Shown here: positions 8,325-15,606 of the stretch, in pieces
How positions within the stretch are numbered: position 1 is the stretch's first letter
How the letters are laid out: each line of letters starts with the position of its first letter
Assembly: GCA_902477365.1 (NCBI GenBank)
Contig: CABSGW010000003.1
Span: 1 to 28,591 of the forward strand
Length of the DNA stretch: 28,591 bases
Origin: an uncultured Prevotellaceae bacterium
Lineage (GTDB): Bacteria; Bacteroidota; Bacteroidia; Bacteroidales; Bacteroidaceae
Reading direction: 5' to 3'
Program-made: the position numbers and the translations under genes
The notes under the pieces: model-generated
Told to the model about the DNA's origin: nothing
Database searches by the model: none
The model's input: the letters and a program-made list of their open reading frames with translations, nothing else

Positions 8325-9683
8325 TCAGTTGTCCGACAACTTGTTTAGCTTTCCTTTCCATATCTCGCCGTTTTGCGGACATACGGTCCAGATGTATTTG
8401 CCGTCGGGAGCTACGCTACTGGCAAACGACGGTGTTTCGTTAAGGGCGTCGGGCAAGGTGTAGATATAGTTCCGTTCCCAACTGTGTCCGCCGTCACCGC
8501 TCACGTAAGATACGGTGTTTCCCTCTTGCTTGCCCCAGGCCAGCAGGTGGTCGTCGTAATTCATCAGGCAGAATGATTCCAGTCGGGGCAATACGCGGTC
8601 GGTCTCTTCCGTAACGGGATAGTAACTCCACGGATATACCTCAAGACCGGTGTGGTCGATGATTTTTTTCCAGGTGCGCGGTTCGTCACCGCTGAACCCG
8701 ATAAGGAAGGCCGTCTCCAGGTTAAGGTTCGACCGCAGATAAGTGTAGGCAGAATAGGTTGTTCCTTCGGGCAACAGGTCGGTACTTTCATCGGTACTTT
8801 CGACTGTCCAAAGGTTTCCGTCCGTCGAGCGATAGATTTTTCCGTCCTGGCCGGCTGCATACAGTTCGGCACTACCAGCTCCCAGCAAACGGGCCAACGG
8901 TTGGTCTGCCTCTGTCTGTTCCCAGTTTATGCCGTCTGTCGAGCTACATAAACCGTTGTCGGTCAGGATAAAGAGCGTATTTCCTAATTGCTGTATTCCC
9001 AATGGGTTGCTTGCGTCCAGCAACGGAACATCGGTTGTGGTAGTCACCCCTTCGTCCGTCAGGTCACGGCTTAGGCACACCATGCGGCCTGCAACCGTAC
9101 CCAATACGGTCAGCCGGTCGTTCAACATAAAGCTTTTCAGTGTTTCCAGCGCAGTTATGTCTGTATTTCCGCTGTCCAGCTTACGCCAGGTAAACTCCTG
9201 TGCGTTGCTGTTCCGGGCTGTAATACGCATGGTGTAGGTACGTTTGGCATTGCCATCGGCCGCAATAACGGTGAACAACCGGGGTTGTGTGAAGTCAATG
9301 GAGTCTTTGCCGCTGTACAGCGTATCGCGGTCACTGCCCAGTATGCGGTAATAGATGTATCCGTCCGCTGTCAGCGAACTGAAGGTCACTTTGTCGATGT
9401 GCGTGTACTTGGGAAGCGAGTCGGTGTTGTAGATTTCCCGTTTCAGGTGGTCTATGTGCAGTGGAAAATAGTTTCCTTGTACGGTTGTCACATAGCTGGT
9501 GTCGCGCCCTGCTGCATTTTGTGTGTGAATAGTGCGGCGCAAGTCGCCCATCACTGCTGACGTGATGGCACAGTCGCCGGTTACGTTGATGTTAAAGTCG
9601 TTGTCAGACGAGGAGCATGCTGTCAGGAACAAAACGGAACACAGCGCGGCCGTCACTGACCGCCAGCGATTTTTATTTCTCAT
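8325..9683 (-). CDS. DUF6242-type exported lipoprotein
   Basis: A 452-residue protein from the ATG at 9681-9683; upstream in-frame codons lie in the promoter region and are not used. The N-terminus has a basic start, a hydrophobic stretch and the lipobox L20-T-A-C23, so it is a lipoprotein anchored at Cys23, followed by SSSDND, whose acidic residues resemble Bacteroidota surface-export signals. After an N-terminal beta-sandwich-like domain (about 30-160), the rest has repeated segments around STDGINWEQ, STDGNLWTVE and SGDGGHSWERN, the pattern of BNR/Asp-box or photosystem-stability-type beta-propeller blades. Function is unknown; a surface binding role is a guess. It heads the operon, 28 bp before the PorG-like gene, with a promoter just upstream. 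Confidence 0.82.
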   Translation of the reverse strand: MRNKNRWRSVTAALCSVLFLTACSSSDNDFNINVTGDCAITSAVMGDLRRTIHTQNAAGRDTSYVTTVQGNYFPLHIDHLKREIYNTDSLPKYTHIDKVTFSSLTADGYIYYRILGSDRDTLYSGKDSIDFTQPRLFTVIAADGNAKRTYTMRITARNSNAQEFTWRKLDSGNTDITALETLKSFMLNDRLTVLGTVAGRMVCLSRDLTDEGVTTTTDVPLLDASNPLGIQQLGNTLFILTDNGLCSSTDGINWEQTEADQPLARLLGAGSAELYAAGQDGKIYRSTDGNLWTVESTDESTDLLPEGTTYSAYTYLRSNLNLETAFLIGFSGDEPRTWKKIIDHTGLEVYPWSYYPVTEETDRVLPRLESFCLMNYDDHLLAWGKQEGNTVSYVSGDGGHSWERNYIYTLPDALNETPSFASSVAPDGKYIWTVCPQNGEIWKGKLNKLSDN

Positions 9684-9715
9684 ATATGATGTATGTCTAC
9701 GGTATCTACAAGGTG

Positions 9716-9747
9716 CAAAAATAGTTACATTTTTCCCTTCCTCGAAA
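9716..9747 (-). promoter_or_regulatory. Promoter of the DUF6242-porG-uppS-bamA-skp operon
   Basis: On the minus strand TATTTTTG (plus 9716-9723, CAAAAATA) matches TAnnTTTG exactly. A TTTC at 9744-9747 lies 20 bp further upstream, near the expected -33 TTTG. The box is about 32 bp before the lipoprotein start. Confidence 0.55.
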
Positions 9748-9893
9748 CATTCCATGTTGTTTTATGTGAAATGAGAAGGAAAAATGAGCTTTTTAAGAGA
9801 TCGATGGGTGCTTTGCCTTTCTTCTTCTTTTTGCCGGGCTTAGGTTGGTAACAGAGGGGTTGTACTGCGTCAAAAGATGCTTCCGGATGCGAG

Positions 9894-9947
9894 AAAGCAT
9901 GTTTACATGCGCCGGTTTGTGTCCGGACGTTCCTGTAAACATGCTTT
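9894..9947 (-). terminator. Long hairpin downstream of the GH20 gene, probable terminator
   Basis: A perfect 14-bp inverted repeat, AAAGCATGTTTACA (9894-9907) and TGTAAACATGCTTT (9934-9947), encloses a 26-nt loop with an inner CCGG...CCGG pairing. It lies 23 bp past the GH20 stop. The T tract after it is weak on either strand, so the terminator role is inferred. The rest of the 9684-9970 gap shows only the promoter at 9716-9747. Confidence 0.55.
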
Positions 9948-9970
9948 TGGCGGTTCGGTTTGTTCAGTCT

Positions 9971-12001
9971 TTATTTGTCGGCTTCGGTTACCGTAAACGG
10001 CTGGTAGGGCGACAGACTGAATGTGACGTTTCCGTAAGAGTCTGTGCCGTTATATCCCGACACCTCGGCGCGCAGTGTGTAACGGGCCGTCGGATTGTAT
10101 TGGTTCACGGGCAGGTAGTACAAGTAGGTCTTGCGTTTGCCGGTGGCGCGGTTTGCGTCGGCAAATCCGCGGTGGTTGTCCTCGGCTATTACCTTGCCGT
10201 TCTCCAACAACTGCATTTTCTTGATGTTCAGCGGATTTTTCCCCTTTGTAAAGTAGAGTCCCGCCATAGCCCGGCCGTTGGCGTACACTTTGCGGGTTAC
10301 GTCCCACTCCAGGATGCGGTATTCAATGTGGCGGATGTCTGACGGTTGCCAGGTGGCGATGATGTGGCCTCCCGGACGGTAGTAATCTATTTTCAACGCA
10401 TCCAGACGGGGCAGGTGTTTTTGTACACGGGCTTCAAATGCGTTATAGTTTTTGTCCTTTGCCGGTGTCCAGGCAATTTCGGCCAGCGCCAGCAAGCGGG
10501 GGAAGTTCTGTATGGTGATGTCTTTGACGTCCTGTGGAACGGCCGGCCACTGGTTGGCTTGTACGCCAAGCAAGAAGCGTTGTTGATCGGGGGTAAGTCC
10601 TTCGGCCGGATCGTATTCATATACATTTTTCAGGCGGATGGTGTGTCCGTAAGACAGGTCGGCCAACAAGCCGTCGCTGCGGTCGGCCTGGCAGATGTCG
10701 AAATAGAGGCGGCTGCTGGGCGTTGCCACGGTGGGAAAACCGTATTTTGCGGCCTGCTTCACCGCTCCGCTCCCTATCCACGACATGATGGCTGTACCTT
10801 TGGGCAGGTTGTCGGCATCGGCCAGAATGTCGTTCCAGCCCATGGGCTGACGACCTTTGTCGGTGATTATTTTCGAAACCCGTTGTACGAAGTAGCTTTG
10901 TACTTCTTCGATTTTTTTCATGTTGCGTGCTTTCATGAAAGCCTGTATGTGCGGTTCTTTCTCCCACACCGAGTGGCGCACCTCGTCTCCGCCAAAGTGG
11001 ATGTATTTGCCCGGGAAGATGGCTGCAACTTCGGTGAAGATGTCTTCCAGAAACTGGTAAACAACTTCTTTGGTCGGATCCAGCGTATTGGGGGTGAATT
11101 GGCTGCCCCATACATGATAGGTCTCGGTGAAGGGCATGATGTAGTCCGGATACAGGTTGCTGCACACGGCCAGTTCAGGATAGTTGATAAGTACCGGCCA
11201 GCTGTGTCCCGGAATGTCTATTTCGGGAACAATTTCAATGTGTCGTTCGGCCGCATAGCGCACCAGCTCTTTCAACTCCTCTTGGGTGTAGAATCCGCTA
11301 TGTGCTTCGGGCTGTTTGAACTCTTCGGGAAAGCGTGTCGCCTTTTCGGAGGTGAGCAACGGATATTTTTTAATTTCCATGCGCCATCCCTGGTCGTCCG
11401 TCAGGTGGAAGTGGAACGTGTTCAACTTGTACAACGCCATAACGTCCAGGTACTTCTTCAGCACATCCATACTGTAGAAGGTGCGGCTGACGTCCTGCAT
11501 GTATCCGCGCCAGCCAAAGCGTGGTTTGTCGCTGATGTGCAGGGCCGGAATGGTGGTGTCCAACCGGTCGGTTGGGGTTGTGTTCTCGATGGCTGCCGGC
11601 AGCAACTGGCGCAAGGTTTGTGCACCGTAAAAAAGTCCGGCAGCACCTTTGGCGCGTATCACAACGTTTTTGCTCGTAACGTCCAGCGTATAAGCCTCGT
11701 CCTGCACGTTGGCACCGTTCTTGGGCAACGAAAAGCAGATTGCGTTTTTCTGGCTTCCGGCGCTGCCTTTTACCTCGAGGGGTAGCGACAGACCTGTTGA
11801 GCGGCGCACCATTTCGGCCCACAGTTCGGCAGTGGGGCGGGCCGATGCCGTACATACCACCTTGGTCTGGGCGTTGAGCGAGAAAGTTCCCGTTTCCTCG
11901 GTCATCGTGAGCGGGGCGGGGATGATGGCCGGCAGGTCGCGGGCCGTTGTGCCGAGGGTGCAACCCAGCAACAGGCACAAACTTAAGAAAATTTTCTTCA
12001 T
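9971..12001 (-). CDS. Secreted GH20 beta-N-acetylhexosaminidase
   Basis: A glycoside hydrolase of 676 residues that removes terminal beta-linked GlcNAc or GalNAc by substrate-assisted catalysis. The signal peptide ends around TTARD (about 20). The GH20b N-terminal domain covers about 22-158. The catalytic TIM barrel starts at KPRFGWRGYMQDVSR and contains NTFHFHLTDDQGWR (about 194-207), PEIDIPGHSWP (about 259-269) and the catalytic pair D339-E340 in HFGGDEV. A C-terminal beta domain (about 545-676) resembles the accessory domain of chitobiases. No lipobox is evident, so it is probably periplasmic. It is a single gene with its own promoter box, divergent from the cytidylyltransferase gene. Likely substrates are host glycans or recycled cell-wall sugars. 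Confidence 0.95.
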   Translation of the reverse strand: MKKIFLSLCLLLGCTLGTTARDLPAIIPAPLTMTEETGTFSLNAQTKVVCTASARPTAELWAEMVRRSTGLSLPLEVKGSAGSQKNAICFSLPKNGANVQDEAYTLDVTSKNVVIRAKGAAGLFYGAQTLRQLLPAAIENTTPTDRLDTTIPALHISDKPRFGWRGYMQDVSRTFYSMDVLKKYLDVMALYKLNTFHFHLTDDQGWRMEIKKYPLLTSEKATRFPEEFKQPEAHSGFYTQEELKELVRYAAERHIEIVPEIDIPGHSWPVLINYPELAVCSNLYPDYIMPFTETYHVWGSQFTPNTLDPTKEVVYQFLEDIFTEVAAIFPGKYIHFGGDEVRHSVWEKEPHIQAFMKARNMKKIEEVQSYFVQRVSKIITDKGRQPMGWNDILADADNLPKGTAIMSWIGSGAVKQAAKYGFPTVATPSSRLYFDICQADRSDGLLADLSYGHTIRLKNVYEYDPAEGLTPDQQRFLLGVQANQWPAVPQDVKDITIQNFPRLLALAEIAWTPAKDKNYNAFEARVQKHLPRLDALKIDYYRPGGHIIATWQPSDIRHIEYRILEWDVTRKVYANGRAMAGLYFTKGKNPLNIKKMQLLENGKVIAEDNHRGFADANRATGKRKTYLYYLPVNQYNPTARYTLRAEVSGYNGTDSYGNVTFSLSPYQPFTVTEADK

Positions 12002-12037
12002 GGGGTTTGTTTACTATAAAAGATGAGTGTCACCCGA

Positions 12038-12045
12038 CAAAGTTA
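12038..12045 (-). promoter_or_regulatory. Putative -7 promoter box (TAACTTTG) for the GH20 gene
   Basis: CAAAGTTA on the plus strand reads TAACTTTG on the minus strand, matching TAnnTTTG, 36 bp before the GH20 start. No clear -33 element was found at the standard distance. Confidence 0.45.
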
Positions 12046-12084
12046 ATGGTTTTTTAGGAAACAATTTCATTTTGGACAGGTGCA

Positions 12085-12116
12085 TCTGCCTGTTTCCTAT
12101 TTTTTTTCTACCTTTG
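12085..12116 (+). promoter_or_regulatory. Promoter of the cytidylyltransferase-epimerase genes
   Basis: TACCTTTG at 12109-12116 is an exact -7 box. TCTG at 12085-12088, exactly 20 bp upstream, is a near match to the -33 TTTG. The start codon follows 21 bp downstream, which rules out the more upstream in-frame ATG at 12027. Confidence 0.55.
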
Positions 12117-12137
12117 TTCACTAACAAACAGATTTGG

Positions 12138-12872
12138 ATGATGATGAAAAAAACACAGCATATAGCGGTGATCTTTGCCGGAGGGTCCGGCATCCGCATG
12201 AACACCAAGTCGCGCCCCAAACAGTTTTTGGAATTGTACGGAAAGCCTATTATTGTGTATACCCTGGAGCTGTTTGAGGCTCATCCCGAGGTAGATGCGA
12301 TTTACGTGGCGTGTGTGCGCGAGTGGATTCCTTATTTGGAACAGCTGGTACACAGGTTCGGACTGGACAAAGTGCGGATGATTGTGCCCGGAGGCAGTAC
12401 GGGACAGGAGAGCATCTACCAGGGACTGGTGGCAGCCGAGGCCGAGTGTGCCCCCGACAGTGTGGTGCTTATTCACGACGGTGTGAGACCTTTGATCGAT
12501 GCCTCTACCATCTCGGACAATATCGCTGTTTGCCGCAACGAAGGGGCTTGCATCACCTGTGTGCCGGCCACCGAGACGCTGGTGGTGAAACAGGATGACG
12601 GTACGTTGCATATCCCCTCGCGGGCCGATTCGCTCATAGCCCGCGCGCCGCAGACGTTCCGGTTGGGCGATATTCTGGCCGCTCACCGGCGGGCTCAGGC
12701 CGACGGGTATCATGACTTTATTGACTCGTGTACCATGATGAGCCATTACGGTGCGCAACTGGGGACGGTCATCGGACCAATGGAGAACATAAAAATCACG
12801 ACACCAACCGATTTCTATATTTTCAGAGCTATTGTGGAGGTGCGTGAAAATTCGCAGATATTCGGTATTTGA
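12138..12872 (+). CDS. IspD/TarI-family cytidylyltransferase
   Basis: A 244-residue nucleotidyltransferase that transfers CMP from CTP to a polyol phosphate. The CTP-binding block AGGSGIRMNTKSRPKQF (about 14-30) is complete, with later blocks VVLIHDGVRPLI (about 109-120), APQTFR (170-175) and NIKITTPTDFYIFRA (about 217-231). IspD makes CDP-methylerythritol for isoprenoids, while TarI makes CDP-ribitol for teichoic-like polymers. The FLELYGKPIIVYTLELFE region and a sugar-modifying SDR gene 17 bp downstream favour a TarI-like (CDP-alditol) role, but the sequence alone does not decide. The start is the first of three consecutive ATGs at 12138; the frame is open farther up but crosses the promoter. 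It is unlikely to be the cell's only IspD. Confidence 0.85.
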   Translation: MMMKKTQHIAVIFAGGSGIRMNTKSRPKQFLELYGKPIIVYTLELFEAHPEVDAIYVACVREWIPYLEQLVHRFGLDKVRMIVPGGSTGQESIYQGLVAAEAECAPDSVVLIHDGVRPLIDASTISDNIAVCRNEGACITCVPATETLVVKQDDGTLHIPSRADSLIARAPQTFRLGDILAAHRRAQADGYHDFIDSCTMMSHYGAQLGTVIGPMENIKITTPTDFYIFRAIVEVRENSQIFGI

Positions 12873-12874
12873 CA

Positions 12875-12881
12875 GAGGAGA
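12875..12881 (+). promoter_or_regulatory. Shine-Dalgarno-like site fixing the epimerase start
   Basis: GAGGAGA lies 8 bases before the ATG at 12890, a strong Shine-Dalgarno match that is unusual in this phylum, where such sites are rare. It supports 12890 as the true start, in a different frame from the body of the protein. Confidence 0.6.
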
Positions 12882-12889
12882 AACAGGTT

Positions 12890-13965
12890 ATGTTGAATTA
12901 TCATCATCCCGTTGTGCAGGCCGACATGAAGGAACTGGCCGCCCAGCCTTTGCCCTGCCAGGGCAGGTGTTGCACGACCGCACCGTGTTGGTGACGGGGG
13001 CTAATGGCATGTTGGCCACTTATCTGGTTTATTTCTTGCATTATCTGAACCGCGTTTGCGGCATTCGGGTACGTACCGTTGCCTTGTCGCGTAATGTGGA
13101 GCGTATGCATATGTTGTTTGCCGGACTGGAGGGTACAGACGCCACCGAACTCTTGGTGCAGGACATCTGCCGGCCGTTGCCACCGGGTGCGCGGGCCGAT
13201 TACATCCTGCATCTGGCCGGTAATGCCAGTCCGCACTTCATCCGTACCACACCGGCCGATATTCTGCTCACCAATCTGGAGGGTACGGTGCGGGTGCTCG
13301 ATGCGGCGCGTGCCTGGAACAGCCGGGTGCTTTTTGTCTCGACACGTGAGGTATACGGGGCGGTTACGGGGCGCGAACTGTTGGGGGAGACCGATTTTGG
13401 TTCGGTCGATCCGGCTGAACCGCGTTCGTGCTATCCGGAAAGCAAGCGGGCGGCCGAGGCGCTGCTGGTGGCTTACGGACGGCAGTATGGCGTATGTGCC
13501 AATGCCGTGCGCATGGCGCACGCTTACGGACCGGGCATGAAGCTGGCCGATGACGGGCGTGTGATGGCCGACTTTATGGCGGCGGCGGTCGAAGGTCGTC
13601 CCATTGTGTTGCATAGCACGGGCGAGGCCGAACGGGCGTTCTGCTATTTGACTGATGCCGTGGCGGGACTGTTGACTGTCCTGCTGAAAGCACCGGCGGG
13701 CGAGGCGTACAACTTGGCAAACGAGCGTGAGCCGATGCCCATCAAAGAGGTGGCGCGGCTGGTGGCTGGGGTAGATCCCGTCCGTCCGTTGGAGGTAAGG
13801 ATAGAATTGCCTGCCGAGCAGGATACGGCTTATTGCAACTATAAACGGGTGGGGTTGGATACGGCCAAGTTGGAGGCTTTGGGGTGGCAGCCCCGTGTCT
13901 CGTTGCGCGAAGGCATTTTGCGTACTTGGAAAGTGGCTGTTCCGGACGAACCGTCGGACGGCTGA
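12890..13965 (+). CDS. NAD-dependent epimerase/dehydratase (extended SDR); frame broken near 12961-12963 as given
   Basis: A nucleotide-sugar SDR enzyme. Translation from the ATG at 12890 gives MLNYHHPVVQADMKELAAQ, a natural N-terminus for these proteins, but that frame stops soon after 12990. The body is in another frame from 12961, with the Rossmann motif VLVTGANGMLATYLV, the active-site motif CYPESKRAAE (YxxxK) and MAHAYGPGMKL. One extra G in the GGG at 12961-12963 would join them as ...LPCQGQVLHDRTVLVTG, giving about 358 residues, a normal length. A Shine-Dalgarno-like site precedes the start. It follows the cytidylyltransferase by 17 bp and likely acts in the same pathway on an NDP-sugar or alditol precursor. 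Specificity (epimerase, dehydratase or decarboxylase) is not decided. Confidence 0.85.
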
Positions 13966-13975
13966 TGATAACGTT

Positions 13976-14042
13976 CTGCCCAGTCGGTTCAAACGTCTTG
14001 GGCATCTGGTTCAAACGGACTGGGCAGTCGGTAAGTGCGGAC
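13976..14042. repeat. 22-bp imperfect tandem repeat (three units) with a 10-bp inverted repeat
   Basis: Three consecutive 22-base units start at 13977, 13999 and 14021, sharing TG(C/G)(C/G)CA and GGT, with GGTTCAAACG identical in the first two (13986-13995, 14008-14017). Pairwise identity of neighbours is 14 of 22. CTGCCCAGTC (13976-13985) is perfectly complementary to GACTGGGCAG (14018-14027). The array fills most of the gap between the epimerase and esterase genes. It could be a terminator, a binding-site array or a dispersed intergenic repeat. Confidence 0.6.
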
Positions 14043-14080
14043 TGTGCGGCGTGATAGGTATAAGATAAACATTTCGGTTT

Positions 14081-14892
14081 ATGAAAAAAGGATATTGGAT
14101 AAGTCTGCTGTTGCTTTGCGGAAGCGGGTGCGGCCTGCAGGCACAAACGGATGTGTGGCCCGTATGGGCCGGACAGGAAGACTGTGCCGCTGTGGTGGAT
14201 AGTGTTACGGAAAAAGGAGTGGTCCGGTTGACTGAGGTGAAGTCGCCCACATTGGCCGTTTTTCGCCCTCAGGTGTCAGTAACGGGGTGGGTGTCATTGT
14301 TTGCCCGGGCGGAGGCTATCAGCTATTGGCCTACGACAAGGAGGGAACAGATGTAGCCGCGTGGTTGACCGAACGGGGATATACGGCTTTTGTACTGGCC
14401 TATCGGGTACCCAATCGTCAGGCAGAGGCGTTGTGCGATATACAACGTTCCCTGCGCTTGGTACGCAGTCGTTTCCCGGAACTGAAGAAGGTGGGTGTGA
14501 TGGGCTTTTCGGCCGGTGCCAGTTTGTCGGCACGTGCGGCAACCCGTTTCGGTGAGCGGACGTATGAGGGGCAGGAGGCGTGCGATACGCTCAGTTGCCG
14601 TCCCGACTTTGCCGCGTTGGTTTATCCCGCTTACCTGGATCAGGGGGAAGGGCGTTCCCTTACGCCGGAACTGACCCTGACGGAGCAAACTCCGCCCATG
14701 TTCATCTTTGCTACGGCCGACGACTTTTACGGCAACAGCGCCTTGGTCATGGCACAGGCCCTGCGCGACAAGAAAATACCGGTGGAACTGCACTTCTATG
14801 CGGTGGGCGGGCATGGATATGGCATGCGCCGCGGTCCGGGTAAGGTGTGGCCGTTGCTATTGGATACGTGGATGGAGCACACGGTGTGGTAG
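14081..14892 (+). CDS. Secreted alpha/beta-hydrolase (acetyl esterase-like); frame broken near 14284-14287 as given
   Basis: A serine esterase of the BD-FAE/acetylxylan esterase type, about 270 residues when restored. The signal peptide MKKGYWISLLLLCGSGCGLQAQ ends near residue 22. The first frame runs to RPQVSVTG and then becomes nonsense. The second resumes as VGVIVCPGGGYQLLAYDKEG (oxyanion hole), followed by VGVMGFSAGASLSA (nucleophile Ser in GFSAG), an acid in ATADDFYGN and His in GGHGYG. One extra G in the GGGG at 14284-14287 joins the two as VSVTGVGVIVCPGGG. The family removes acetyl or feruloyl groups from plant or bacterial polysaccharides in the periplasm. It is 115 bp after the epimerase, separated by the repeat array, so co-transcription is uncertain. 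The catalytic triad is intact. Confidence 0.85.
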
Positions 14893-14914
14893 GGGATGTG
14901 CGGACAATAATAAA

Positions 14915-14964
14915 ACAAACTCGCGGGATGGGCCGGTAATTGCCGGTGCAGTCCGCGAGTTTGT
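14915..14964 (-). terminator. Intrinsic terminator of the ung-DUF3109 operon
   Basis: ACAAACTCGCGG (14915-14926) pairs perfectly with CCGCGAGTTTGT (14953-14964); the 26-nt loop holds an inner CCGG...CCGG pairing. On the minus strand the stem is followed by a T-rich stretch (plus 14905-14914 is A-rich). It lies between convergent genes and may also stop the esterase transcript. Confidence 0.65.
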
Positions 14965-14984
14965 ATGAATGGGGGCGGTTATTC

Positions 14985-15596
14985 CTATTTCAGGTATCCT
15001 TGACTTTGCAGGGCTTCGGCCACTTCCTCCAGTTCGTCGTACCATGCCTGTCCGAAGCGACGCACAAGGGGCTCGCGCAGAAAGCGGTAGACGGGGAGAT
15101 CCTCTTGTTCGCCTTTCTTGACTGCGGCTTTGCACACATCCCACCGATGATAATTCAGTGCGCACAATCCGCCGCTGAGTTCGCGGACGCGGATGGGATA
15201 GAGTGCGCAGGAGATGGGCTTTTGAAAACCGACACGTCCCTCGCGGAACGCTTTCTCGATGGTGCAGAAACAGCAGCCGGCTTTGTCGTAACAGGTAAAG
15301 ACGCAATCCTTACCGTTCACAATACTGGTAACCAAATCTCCCTCGGAGTCGGTATAAGCCACTCCCTGGCGGTTGATGATTTGACGCGCTTCGGGTGACA
15401 ACTCGTCTTGTATTTCTTCGAGTGTCTCTTCAATTTCGGCCACCTCGTCCAGCGTGACGGGCGCTCCGGCGTCACCGTCTATGCAGCATTGGCCGTTACA
15501 GGCATCCAGGTCGCAACAGAATTTTTCTTTCAGACAGTCAATCGATACGATGACAGAACCGATCTGGATCATCGGGATAGTTCTCTTTTCGTTCAT
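14985..15596 (-). CDS. DUF3109 cysteine-rich protein
   Basis: A 203-residue cytoplasmic protein of the DUF3109 family, common in Bacteroidota and of unknown function. It has 14 cysteines, in clusters such as CCDLDACNGQCCIDGDAGAP (27-46), CVFTCYDKAGCCFC (98-111), SCALYPIRV (from 129) and C145, C155. The CxxxCC grouping resembles the YkgJ/FliB-type Fe or Zn-binding cysteine cluster, so metal binding is likely. It starts 10 bp after the ung stop and forms a two-gene operon with it. An in-frame ATG eight codons later (15572, starting MIQIGSVIVSID) is the more conserved N-terminus and could be the true start. The family is secure, the role is not. Confidence 0.88.
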   Translation of the reverse strand: MNEKRTIPMIQIGSVIVSIDCLKEKFCCDLDACNGQCCIDGDAGAPVTLDEVAEIEETLEEIQDELSPEARQIINRQGVAYTDSEGDLVTSIVNGKDCVFTCYDKAGCCFCTIEKAFREGRVGFQKPISCALYPIRVRELSGGLCALNYHRWDVCKAAVKKGEQEDLPVYRFLREPLVRRFGQAWYDELEEVAEALQSQGYLK

Positions 15597-15606
15597 AAAT
15601 AGATGT

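Noticed and set aside
10346..11785. Long open frame of 479 codons on the plus strand opposite the GH20 gene
   Set aside because: It lies entirely antisense to a gene with clear catalytic motifs, its product has no recognisable motif, and it reads as a shadow of codon bias.
12904..13992. 362-codon open frame on the minus strand opposite the epimerase
   Set aside because: Shadow of the SDR gene; no start signal or motif. The SDR signatures are clear on the plus strand.
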